A DNA stretch of 64,000 bases from Prorocentrum cordatum. Lineage: Eukaryota; Sar; Dinophyceae; Prorocentrales; Prorocentraceae. Within the stretch, counting starts at the first letter, position 1, and every line of letters starts with the position of its first letter. The notes below the pieces were generated by a model. The model worked only from the letters and a program-made list of their open reading frames with translations. It searched no databases and was not told where the DNA came from. Both the position numbers and the translations under genes were made by a program. The DNA is taken from the NCBI GenBank assembly GCA_963575745.1, contig CAUYUJ010012703.1, forward strand, positions 176,392 to 240,391, given 5' to 3'. Positions 54,617-64,000 of the stretch are shown here, piece by piece.

Positions 54617-55030
54617 GGGCGGGTGGTTTTCAAAATGTGGCTCTCGCCTTAGCACCGCGCGCATTCGTAATTAAGAATGGTAAACATTTAACGAATTAAG
54701 GGCGGGTCGTTCCCAACATGTGGCTCTCGCTTTAGCGCTGCGCGCATTCGTTTTAAACTGTTGCAAGAGTTTCACGGATTGAGGGCGGGTCGTTTTCAAC
54801 ATGTGGCTCCCGCCTTAGCGTCGCGTTCATTCGCTCCATACATTAGCAAGAGCTTCACGGATTGAGGGCGGGTCGTTTTCAAAATGTGGCTCTCGCCATA
54901 GCGCCGCGCATATTCGTTTTAAACAATTTCAAGAGCTTCCCGGATTGAGGGCGACTCCTTTTCAAACATGTGGTTCTCGTCTTAGCGACGCGCACATTCG
55001 TTTGACAAAGTGCAAGAGTTTCACGGGTTT
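54617..55030 (+). repeat. 83-bp tandem repeat, five units
   Basis: GGGCGGGT-like starts at 54617, 54700, 54783, 54866 and 54949 are exactly 83 bp apart. Each unit has ATGTGGCTCTCGCCTTAGCG, CGCATTCG and AAGAG-TTC-CGGATTGAG boxes. Spacing is strict although sequence varies. Confidence 0.9.
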
Positions 55031-55044
55031 CCATGTTCAGCATA

Positions 55045-55500
55045 CCAAGAATGGTGTTCTGGAGAGATTCACGATTATAAGGGTGCAGCAATTAGTTACG
55101 TTGATTCGCGGTGTGATCCGTGGCGTTGGAATCCCGAGAACAATGTTTTGGCATGCCCCAGGGTCTTCAAACGGATGTCTTCCAAGGAGGCAATTCCCTC
55201 AGTGGAAATGAACCGTGATAGGGGCCTGCGAAGAGGGACATTGGAGGGAGGGCTTATTCCTACATCGTTGATGACTCTTGGGTTTACGCTGGTCCTCCTC
55301 CTCCTCTTCTTCCTCCTCTTCTTCTTCCTCCTCCTCCTCCTCCTCCTCCTCCTCCTCCTCCTCCTCCTCCTCCTCCCCCTGCTCCCCTTCCTCCTCGTCC
55401 CTCCTCCTCCTCCTCCTCCTCCTCCTCCTCCTCCTCCTCCTCCTCCTCCTCCCCTTCCTCCCCTTCCTCCCCTTCCTCCTCGTCCTCCTCCTCCGCCTCG
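55045..55500 (+). repeat. Dispersed repeat ending in (CCT)n, copy 2
   Basis: Homologous to 50460-50880; here the CCT tract (55290-55500) is longer. Confidence 0.7.
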
Positions 55501-56060
55501 TCCCTCCTCCCTCCCCTCGTGGCCTCGTGCCGCGGGGGCGGCTCCTTGGGAGGCACCGAGCTCGATGCCCGGTGCGTGCAGCGCGCCCGCCGCTCCTCGC
55601 CGCAGTCGTCCCCGTGCGCCGGCAGTCCTCCCCCATGGGGCGGGGAGGCACGCGGGAAGCGCTAGACAAGCGCGGTCCACTACTCGCGGAGTGGCTGCAG
55701 CAGGGGCCTCGGAGGGCCATGCTAACGTTTTTCGAACGAGGCTGGCCAGCGAAAGCCGCGAAGGATGGGCCGGAGGCGCAAGGATGCTGTGGTACCCTTA
55801 GGAAGGTTGCCCATCGTTGCCATGCTGGTTGACTGTGCTCGCAGAGTGGCTACTAGCAAATGGCCCGGATCCGTGGCATCCAGGCAAGCGTCTTCCATCG
55901 CATCGGGGCAAGCAGGCAAGCACTGCTTGTTCGACGTTTGCGAGCAAGCACTCTGCGATTGGTGGAACGCCCTTGGATGAGGAGGGGGGCGGGGAGGCGA
56001 GCGGGAAGCACGGCGCCGCGGGCGGGGGCGAGCACGGCAAGCACAGCCAGTTGACACCAC
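55501..56060. other. Unassigned segment
   Basis: GC-rich; repeated GCAAGCA words at 55910-56045. No product recognised. Confidence 0.4.
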
Positions 56061-56088
56061 GTGTGTGTGTGTGTGTGTGTGTGTGTGG
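56061..56088. repeat. (GT)n microsatellite
   Basis: Uninterrupted GT dinucleotides. Confidence 0.9.
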
Positions 56089-56099
56089 TTGCGTGTGCG

Positions 56100-57370
56100 T
56101 GCAGTGGGAGCGCCAGACTGCGGACCGCGCTTCAACTCCTGGCGCTGAGCTGCGCTCCGCGGGATGCTTGGCCGCTGCACTTTGGCTTTGCAGTGCCTCA
56201 TCTTTCCGCCACCGCCACCAATCTGCATGGCCGTGGCTGGATCCTTTCATCACGGCGCGCTCGAGTAAGTTCGTTCGCAATTGGCACCTCCATCTGCCGA
56301 CTGCGCCTGAGGTTCCTCTGCGCCGCCCGGCTTTCACCTTCCCATTGGTCTGCCAGGGCAACCCCCTCTGGCTGGTGCGGCCCACGCCTGTGCCTGTCCT
56401 GGCTGCGCAGGTGCCGTGGTCGGCGCCGTCTCTCGTTCGGCCACGTCCTGCGGGACCGTGGCTGCCTCGCCACGCCCACCACGTGGGGGGGTCAAAGGTC
56501 CTCGGTCTGGCGGGCCCTCTATGTGTCGCTTCGGCGTGGTTGCGTGGTGCGTACCGTAGGCCCGTCCCCTCACGGTTGCCCCCGCCCCCCACGTGAGTGG
56601 CGTTGTCGATCCCGCATGGCTGGATCCAGCGTCTCCCCCGCTGCGTGAGCTGGGCGGGTGCGCGCTCCTCTCTGGGCCTTTCTGCGCCGCGGCGCCGCGC
56701 GCGTGGCCGCGGTGCCAGGGAAGTGTGTGCACAGTGGACGCATTCGCCACTGGGCCGAGGGGGCGGAGGGGGGGTCTGGCTCTGGACCGCTGCTTAGTGC
56801 GACTGTTTGCAGCAATGCGTCCTATGGGGGAGACTCCACCTGCCTGAAACAGGCGCCCCAAACAGCCAAGATCTCCTCCAGGGGGGGGGAGGGGGTGCAA
56901 GGGCCCGCGCCGATCGGCAAAACAATGAAGAAGAAAACGATGACAATAAATCTTGCTGTGGGAAAGATTGGGGCACATTCTTCGGCGTTCTCTGAGGGCC
57001 CTGAGGTGCCCCAAAGCTTTTGTGGCCCCCCCCCACGGGGGCCATCGGGGAATAGGAGCCTTCCCTGTGGCAACTGGCAGGCCCGTTCCTTGTTGTACGC
57101 GCCTGCTGTGTACTTCTTGGCCTTCCTGTCTCCTGGCCCTCCCTCCCTTCGCCCTTCGCCCCGCCCCTGCGGTTGGCCTCAGCAGCTTTGCTCTTCCCCC
57201 GTTCCTGCCCCGCCTCTGGCTTCCCTCTCGCCCTTCCTGCGTCCGTCGTCCGTCCGCTCTCCCGCCCCCGGCCGCCGCGTCTCCTTGTCCGTGCTTCCCC
57301 TCGCTCTCGGGACTCTGCTGCACCTGCTCACCGTGACCGACATGATGGCGGACACGTGGCTGTTGGCGCA
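56100..57370 (+). other. Unassigned; possible RNase H remnant at 56593-56847
   Basis: One plus frame reads SPPLRELGGCALLSGPF then SVCTVDAFATGPRGRRGG and LDRCLVRLFAAM, a spacing reminiscent of the RNase H segments of some LINE ORF2 proteins. No catalytic acid can be assigned, and the rest of the interval is open in several frames without identity. Confidence 0.25.
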
Positions 57371-57371
57371 A

Positions 57372-57372
57372 A

Positions 57373-57433
<61 letters not shown>

Positions 57434-57438
57434 CGTGT

Positions 57439-57485
<47 letters not shown>

Positions 57486-57489
57486 CGCG

Positions 57490-57535
<46 letters not shown>

Positions 57536-57590
57536 CGTGTGTGTCTCTGTGTGTGTGTGCGTGTGTGTGCGTGTGTGTCTGTGCGTGCGT
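57372..57590. repeat. (GC)n-(GT)n compound microsatellite
   Basis: GC dinucleotides, about 90 bp of GT, a GCGCGCGCGC centre, then another ~100 bp of GT with rare TC/TTC interruptions. Confidence 0.95.
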
Positions 57591-59900
57591 GAGGTGCGCA
57601 TCGCTCCTGTGGCTGCAGGTCGCATCTCGCAGGCCTCAGCTGGATTTCAGCTCGTGTGCTAGCGGTTGGCGTGTGGTGCGGCCCAGGCACTTGAAATTCG
57701 ACGCAGGGCGTGCATGTAAGGGGCATCCAGGGAAGCCTCTCGAACGCACTCGCAGCAAAACTCAAGGAGAGAGTATTCAAAATCTTGGACCACAAAAGAG
57801 AAGACCGTCGGCACGCTGATGCCGACTCGGGCAATGCAGAGAAGTATGGCTTCTGCAGGGTCAACGCATTGGGCCCAGGGACGGGGGCGAGAACGAAGGG
57901 GGCGGCCAGCGCTCCAGCGGGCCCCCAGAGGCCCCCGACCAGGAAAGGCAAACGTGGCCGCGAGGGCCCAGTGTTTCATGACCGCCGGGGCCTTGCAGCG
58001 GGGAGTCCCCATTCCACGCTGCTGCCTTCGATTTCCTCTCTCTCTCTCTCTCTCTACCTTTCTGGCGCGCGCGCTCTCTCTCTCTCTCTCCCTGTCCTTT
58101 CGCAGCCTGGCTCAAGGCTGTATTCGTTTCCCTTCGGCCGCCTGGACCAGGCCCGTTGCTTCCGCGCTGCGGCGCGTGCGTATGCGGGGAGCGGCAGCCT
58201 CCGGCAGCCGCTTTGGCTGGTCTGGCCAGGGAGACGTGCAGCAGGGACTGTCTCACCATGAACGTCGGAGAGTCGACCCTCGTTGGTGAGTTCGGCGCCA
58301 TGCGCGCGCTGCTCTTCGACCCTCTTTCCGCTGTTCTATGCCACGAGCCGCGTGTTCATCCACGCCGCCCCACGCAGTGTCCGATGGCGCGCGCGCCCCG
58401 CGGAGCTCCAGACGACGTCTGCGGCGAAGCGCGCCTGGATCAGCCCCTGGTGGCCCAGCGCCTGGGAGGATCGCAAGCAAACGTCCACCGTGGCGTGCTC
58501 TTGCCCGAGCTTCGAGCTGACTTCTGGGCTGTCTGTGTGCACGCCCATGCGCTCCTTCAAAAGCTCCCCGCGGATCCGAAAGCTCTCAACGTCGTCTCCG
58601 CCGCGACTCGCGCCGCGTCTCCTGCCGGCCAGCCGGCCCCCTTCTCTGTGGCCGCCGACGGGCCAACTGACCCGCTCTCCCCAGCTGCAACCCTGCCACC
58701 CACATTCCCTGGCCTACGCAGGCCATGGGCACGAGATGGTCCGCGGCCGACGACGGCGACCAACACGACTAGGGCACTAGGAGAACATCCACCTCTCCTC
58801 GCTCGCCCGCCCTCACCACCCCAGCGCGCACGTCCGAGCGCCCTCCCCTGCTGGTCCCGACGTGCACTGCGTGCTAGTGTCCGCCTGTCTTTTACGGGGG
58901 GCCCCCTCCGTTTGCCGCCCATGCCGTGCCAACGCCCGCTGCTGCTGGTCGTGCCGCACGCGCTACGCGAACGCTCTCTGATGAGGTCACCCGGCTCGTC
59001 CGAGCCCCTTCCGTGAGGCTCTGCCAAACGACAGCCCATGCCGCCGCCTCTGGCCGGGGCGCCCGCCGCAGGCCACACCGGCAAGGGCTGGGGCTCCGCT
59101 CCCGTGCCCCCCCCCAGCAGCGGACCCGCAGCCCTCTGCCGACTCCTTCCCCGCTCGCCCCGGCGACGGTAGAGGGCGACGCGGAGGACGAGACGAGGAG
59201 GCCCCTGCGGTGGCGCGCGCTGGGTCCCGCCTGACGCGGTGCAGCCCTGCGGCTCCTCGCCGCCCGCCGTGTCCGTCGACCGCGGCCTCGCCCCGTGGGT
59301 CTCGCCATGCACCGTCGCGCTGTGTGCGTGGCCGCCCTGGCTGCAGCCCGGCTGTCGGGGTCGGCCGTCGTGCCGAGGCCCCTCGACTACCGCTAGGAAG
59401 GAGAGGAGGTTGTCGCTTCCACCATCCTTCCCCTCCCGTCTCTGCCCGCGGGCCCCCGCAGTGGCTGCAGACGAGGATGAGGATGCAACACTCTGCGCTT
59501 TCCCCGGCGCCAACCTGCCACGCGCGGGTGTTCAGGGCGCCCGCGCAGCTGTGGCACTCGTCCCAGGCCGTGTCGGAGGCGTCCCAAGCCCACAGCCTGC
59601 TACTCAAGCGATCCGCCAGAAGCTCAGTGGTTTCAGAGACTTCAGGATGTCCTCTTCCTTCTTCTCCTCCTCCTCTTGCTTCAAAGAGTCGCCCCCTAGA
59701 GCTGTGCAAGGTGACGGGGTGGCCAAAATCTCGAGGCGGATTCAGCTGTGGCCAGCCATGGGGTAAAGCCACACGAAAAACCTCAACCTTGAATTCGCAA
59801 CCCTCAAGCCTCCTCCTCCTCCTCCGAGCAGCGCTGCCATGCACTAGGAAAGAGCATGCGGTTGCTCCCGTAACTGAAAAGGAATGGTAGAGGTTGGACT
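57591..59900. other. Unassigned segment
   Basis: GC-rich DNA with long overlapping frames on both strands (for example 58156-59016 plus, 59513-58557 minus), none recognised. A CT microsatellite lies at 58032-58090. Confidence 0.4.
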
Positions 59901-59902
59901 GG

Positions 59903-60074
59903 CTCAGGGGGGAAGCAATGACCTGGAATCGGCAATGTGTCGCCGATAGGTCGGCGATAAGCCCCCGATAGCGGGGTGGGCTATCAGGCTCCCGTTGGCG
60001 AAATAAATGGGCGATTGGGAGATCGATGTATCCCCCCCTGAGCCTATCCCCCCCCCCCTAGCGCTGCCCCTGAG
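59903..60074. mobile_element. CGCCGAT-type short element, copy 3 (~172 bp)
   Basis: Left end CTCAGGGGGGAAGC, inverted right end CTCAGGGGCAGCGC. Core ACCTGGAATCGGCAATGTGT then CGCCGATAGGTCGGCGAT and GCCCCCGATAGCGGGG matches copies 1 and 2. Confidence 0.65.
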
Positions 60075-60140
60075 TAAAGCCCAACCACCTGTGGGGACCG
60101 CACCCCTCAATGAAGCGTGACGCCCTGCAGCCCTCCCCCC

Positions 60141-60376
60141 TCAACGATCAACGATAACAACGATCACAACGACAACGATCACAACGATCACAACGATAAC
60201 AATGGTCACATCGACAAGGATACCAACGATCAGAACGATCATGACGACAACGGTCACAACGACAACGATCACAACGATCATAACGACAACGATCACAACG
60301 CCAACGATAACCACGATCACAACGGTCACAACGACGACGACGACAACGACAACGCCGATCACAACGACAACGATTA
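60141..60376. repeat. (CAACGA)n hexanucleotide array
   Basis: AACGATCAC and AACGACAACG words in a six-base frame. The plus-strand Asn/Asp/His frame is a repeat artefact. Confidence 0.95.
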
Positions 60377-60787
60377 CACGCCCTGCAGCCCTCCGCCCCG
60401 GACTCCCCGCGGCGCCTGGAGCTCTGGGCGTCGCGCCCGGTTCGCCCCGCTGGGACGGCCGCGGGGGGCCGCCGGGCCGGGCCGGGTCCTGAGGCGCCAG
60501 GCGGCGAGGGCCGCGGCGGCGTCGATGGCTGCAGCGGCGGCGAGGGCCGTGGCGGCGGCGAGGGCCGCAGGCGGCGGCGAGTGCAGGGGGCGAGGGTCGG
60601 GCACTGCACTCTTGCCGTCGGCGGCGAGGCAGGGGCGGTCCGCTCCAGCGTGTGGCCATCCGGGGCAACCGAGTGGCGAAGTGGCCGGCATGCGAGAGAG
60701 GGAAAAAGGACTAGGGCGGCCGGGCAGAGGGAGGGGGAGGAGGAGCACGTTGGGCGTGGCTTAATGGGGGGGTCACAAATGGGGGGG
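60377..60787. other. Unassigned, GGC-rich
   Basis: GCGGCGGCGAGGGCCG-type words at 60500-60600. No product recognised. Confidence 0.4.
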
Positions 60788-61932
60788 TCAGAAAAGGTCC
60801 TCTTTCGTGCCCCTTTCGGGCCCCTCCAACGCCCCATGGGGCTCGTTTAGGTACCGTTTGGGTACCTTTTCGGCCCACCCTCGCCACCCCCCCATGTATG
60901 ACTCCCCCATTACGCAACGCCCAAAGCACGCAGGCGTGGAAGACTTCCGCGTCGAGCGGGCCGGGGCGGCCCGCCGTGGCAGCGGTGACCGCAGCAGCAG
61001 CAGCCAGGCCAGGGCGAGGGGCGCACCCACGGGCGCTGCCAGGGCTCGGGTCCGTGGATCTGTCGCGTGGGCGCCAGATCCGTGGATCGGAGAAGCTATA
61101 GCCCCCAAAGCAGGAGGCCACTGCCGCAAGGCCGTCCACGGTGATAGCAGGACCGAACGCCGACCGAACCGACGGCGAGACCGAAATCGGCAGGCCGCAA
61201 GCAGCGTAGACGGGTGCAGCGACGCGGCAACGACGCAAGAACCTGCCGAGCGGACCCGACCCGACGCTACCGACTGCGACGCAGGCTGGACCGACTGGTC
61301 TGCAGATGGAGGCAAGGGGAATTCGTCGTCAACGATCGCGGTGAGGGGTTGGCTCGCATCGGCGAGGATCAATGGTTGGCGTCGCAGGCCACCCGCTGTC
61401 CCCGGAAAGAGGCGGCGCTCGCCCTCGGAGTTGAGGTGCGTCGTTGGTCCCGAGCCCTCGAACCCCACCGCCTACGCGATGAGACGACCTTGGCCAAAGT
61501 ACTTCACCAGCAGCTGCTCGGTCGGAAAGGTCCCGACCCAGTAGGTCCGCCCCTTCAAGACCACGGGCAGCTCCCCTGTGCCAGGCATTACCACCGCACG
61601 ACAGGGCCCCGCCTCGCGGCTGTCACACATCACACTTTCAACGTAGTGATCTCCATCGGGCGTCTGGATGGCCCACTGCTGGGCGCCCACCTGGTGCAGT
61701 AGCGGACGCTCGTGGCACACCGTAGCATCACTATAGAACACTGCCAGATAAGCACCTGGCATCATCTCACTCCAGAAAGCCTCCTCTCCGACAGTGCGCC
61801 CGCTGGCTTGCCGCAGAGCTGCCAGTGGACTGCCAGTCCATTCCACTGTGGCACGCTCGGGGGAGGCGGATGCACCGAGCTCGCGGCGCCCAGCGGCAGT
61901 TGCTGGCGACGTGCCGCCATGCTGCTGACGAC
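60788..61932 (-). pseudogene. Retroelement Gag-like ORF with internal stop
   Basis: On the minus strand from about 61932 the open frame reads EWTGSPLAALRQASGRTV, YLAVFYSDATVCHERPLL, then AIQTPDGDHYVE, CRAVVMPGTGELPVVL and FPTEQLLVKYF, ending at TAG 61472-61474. The hydrophobic-Tyr, WHER/CHER-like and TPDGD-Y words are ones I associate with the N-terminal part of Gag polyproteins in dinoflagellate LTR retroelements. That family link is from memory. The same frame continues past the TAG for 227 codons (AVGFEGSGPTTHLNSEGE, ILADASQPLTAIVDDEFP), the later part looking non-coding. No start ATG; no downstream protease or integrase in the window. Confidence 0.5.
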
Positions 61933-61934
61933 GT

Positions 61935-62620
61935 GGTCACACTCGCGAGCCCAGGGTGACGAGGGAGTGCACGAAGGCGCCGCCGACGAGCTGCAGCAGG
62001 TCCAACACCGCGCCGGCCTCCGGGGGGGGGCTCCGGCACGCCGGCACCTCCGGGCACACGCGCAAGCAGAACAAGAGCATCGGGGCAGGCGGGCGGCTCC
62101 GCCTCCCCGAGGGCACTCCTGCTCTGGCGCCTCGGTGGCCGCCTGGGCAACGGCAGCCGCCGCCCCCGAGGAGGAGGAGGAGGAGGAGGAGGAGGAGGAG
62201 AAGGAGGAGGAAGCGGATCGAGGAGGAAAAGGATGATCGAGGCGGGAGATCGAGTTTCGAGGGCGAAGTGAGGGGAGCGGGGCGATGTTCGGGAGCTCCG
62301 GGGGCCCTCGTGCAGACAACCTTCCCGGCGTCCCCGCCGGGGCCATCGGCGAGGCGCGGCTGCGTAGCTGCTGAAAACACCCCAGGGCCCGAAAACTTCG
62401 ACACATGTCGCTTTGTCGTTTGTTCTCGACGCTCCCAGGTGGACGACGCCGACACCACGGCAGACCCATGCCAAACCCAGCGTCCCGCGCCCTAAGTGAA
62501 CGAAGCCAGCGCCGCGGCAAACCCCACGGCGAACCCTGCACGCCCGAGGCGGCGTTTGCCCTGGCGGCCGATGCGCCCTCAACACCGAAGGCTGCGCGTC
62601 GGAGCAAACGGCGCGGCGAC
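61935..62620. other. Unassigned with short GGA tract
   Basis: Both strands are open; a GGA microsatellite lies at 62168-62212. Nothing recognised. Confidence 0.4.
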
Positions 62621-62920
62621 GCAGGATCAAACCTCGGAGCTTCTGGAGAGCTCAGCAGATCTCGCGTGAGGGTCAGGCACCTCTGGCGCTGTGCTTTTTC
62701 ATAAGAGCGTCGGGCCCCAGAGCTCTCGAACCCGCCCCTCGGGACCGCCTCCTCGTCGCGGATCGCTCTCTGACATCCCGGGGCCCCAGAAACCGCCCCT
62801 GGCTCTTGAGGCAGGCCGAGCCGCGCGGGCGGCTCTGGAGGCCTCTAGAGTCTCCGGCGGCCTCCCTCCGCTGAGGCCTCTGGATTTCCTGGGATGCCTC
62901 GCGGGTGCTCCGAACAAGTT
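62621..62920. other. Unassigned segment
   Basis: GC-rich with CGAGGCCTC-like words; no product recognised. Confidence 0.4.
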
Positions 62921-62924
62921 GGAG

Positions 62925-63020
62925 CGGCTGGTTTCTGGCCGTTTTCGCTCTCCGGGGGGCCCTCGCCAAGCCTCGGGACCGTCAAGAGGCGGCTCAGGAT
63001 GAAGGGCCGGCCCTCGGGAA
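62925..63020 (-). repeat. Dispersed 'GGTCCCGG' repeat, copy 8
   Basis: Minus orientation: TTCATCCTGAGCCG, ACGGTCCCGAGGC, GGCGAGGGCCCCCC, then GAAAACGGCCAG. Confidence 0.65.
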
Positions 63021-63345
63021 GTGGTGGGGCCCACGCGCCGAACAGAACTGGAACGGCTGGATGTCTGTGCCAGACGTCCACCGTCTCGGAGAGCTCAGGG
63101 CGATGGTCTTCGATCGTTGCGGCGCCTGGAGGCCGATCTCGGGCCCGGGGGCCGTCGGCAGCGGAGGGCTCGGGGTGCACAGCCAGCCCGGGGGCGCGGG
63201 CCGTGACCTCCTCGGGCCCCGTCCCGCCTCTTCAGGCGCCGGGGCCTCGGGTGTCCGGGCCCGGAGGCCCGCCTCGGGAGGCCGAGGGCCATGCGACACG
63301 CGGCGAACACCTCGGCCCTCGGTCCCTCAGAATCTCGAGGCATCT
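63021..63345. other. Unassigned segment
   Basis: GC-rich, multi-frame open, no identity. Confidence 0.4.
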
Positions 63346-63347
63346 CT

Positions 63348-63475
63348 AGAATAAGAAGAAGAGTAATAACATTAGGAATAATAGTAACACTAGGAATAAC
63401 AATACGAATAATAATACGAGTAATACTAGTAAGAATACTAATTAAAACAAGAAGACAAATTCAGAACAGTAGCCA
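63348..63475. repeat. AAT/ATA-rich simple repeat
   Basis: AATAATA, AGGAATAA and ACTAGTAA words: an AT-rich island in an otherwise GC-rich end of the window. Confidence 0.8.
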
Positions 63476-63875
63476 ACATACTAAGAATAATAACATTCAG
63501 CATACACAAACGCCACAAACATCAACTTTTGGCCTTCCGCGCGGACTTCTTGGACCTGCGCTGGGTCCCCCCGGCGGCGCCTCCGGCGCCGCCCCTGGCG
63601 TTGCTCCTCCTTCGACAGAATCTCGACGCACCTCGAGCTACCTCAACCCTAGAACCGCCTGGACTCTGTGTGCGCCGGAAGCCTCGATCCCTGAGGCTCT
63701 TCTCGAGCCACCCAGCACCATCCGAACGTCTCCCCCGGGCCCGCGCCCTCTCGAGCTATCTGTGGCGTGGCCACCTCGCAATGCCCCGGCGCACGACGGG
63801 AAAGCTCGGGCCACGATGTACCACGCCTCCCCCCGCTTTGCGCCTCCCTTGCTGTACGTCCGCCGTGAACAGAAG
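63476..63875. other. Unassigned; carries a duplicated palindrome
   Basis: The 28 bp at 63573-63600 (stem GGCGGCGCC, loop TCC, tail CCTGGCG) are identical to 7356-7383. Elsewhere nothing recognised. Confidence 0.45.
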
Positions 63876-63884
63876 CTCCTGGAT

Positions 63885-64000
63885 GGGGTCGGAGGATCGC
63901 ACCGCATCGCCGATGCATCGGCGATGCGTCGGGGACGTCCGCGTGGAGAGATGCTGGCTCGACATCCAGCCGCAGCGTCGATGCATCGGAGATGCGGAGC
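63885..64000. repeat. GATGCATCG palindromic repeat, cut by window end
   Basis: CATCGCCGATGCATCGGCGATG is a perfect palindrome at about 63904-63925. CGATGCATCGGAGATGCGG near the end echoes it. It resembles the core of the CGCCGAT-type elements but lacks their flanks. Confidence 0.5.

Overview
The window looks like intergenic or heterochromatin-like DNA from a dinoflagellate nuclear genome. Four things point there. A near-exact reverse-strand copy of the dinoflagellate spliced leader sits at 1077-1098 (one mismatch in 22 nt). The copia-type retroelement has the CCCH-finger/RS-rich Gag and post-integrase linker I associate with dinoflagellates. There is also a broken APE-type LINE and a second Gag-like ORF. 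Finally, GC is high and trinucleotide and hexanucleotide repeats are very abundant. The species cannot be fixed from the sequence. I find no intact host protein gene, rRNA, tRNA or CRISPR. Most long open frames are by-products of GC-rich or repetitive DNA.

Layout. 1-9.5 kb: unassigned GC-rich DNA with the spliced-leader relic, (GGA)n/(CCT)n tracts, three short terminal-inverted-repeat (TIR) elements (2671-2829, 5754-5915, 6902-7208) and two hairpin elements (5331-5520, 8437-8617), ending in a 650-bp (GAT)n/(GGA)n block. 9.55-19.8 kb: seven tandem units of about 1.2-1.5 kb; units 1-4 carry expanded GAC-type microsatellites and unit 4 is split by a 1.3-kb satellite-bearing insertion. 19.8-25.0 kb (minus strand): a decayed copia-like retrotransposon (Gag, protease, integrase, linker) whose reverse transcriptase end is missing at the junction with the array. 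25-29.5 kb: unassigned plus polypyrimidine tracts. 29.5-36.4 kb (plus strand): a decayed LINE (ORF1, endonuclease, RT, C-terminus), split by a (CCT)n block and a 155-bp TIR element, and bracketed by related GC-rich repeats. 38.1-39.3 kb and 42.9-44.6 kb: two more copies of the satellite-bearing element, the latter inside a second tandem array (42.2-45.3 kb). 39.6-41.9 kb: a 2.3-kb hexanucleotide array. 45-49 kb: minisatellites, another TIR element and an 800-bp (TAC)n tract. 49-64 kb: mostly unassigned, with short dispersed repeats, an 83-bp tandem array and a Gag-like pseudogene at 61.5-61.9 kb.

The most notable structure is the satellite-bearing element. Three copies share both ends, each holds a ~89/90-bp satellite array, all sit between TT dinucleotides, and two interrupt otherwise intact array units so their boundaries are read directly. 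An asymmetric inverted repeat and a small 3' stem-loop resemble non-autonomous Helentron (HINE-type) rolling-circle elements. A second family, short TIR elements with 8-10-bp target duplications, is present in five copies; one interrupts the LINE ORF at an exactly definable point.
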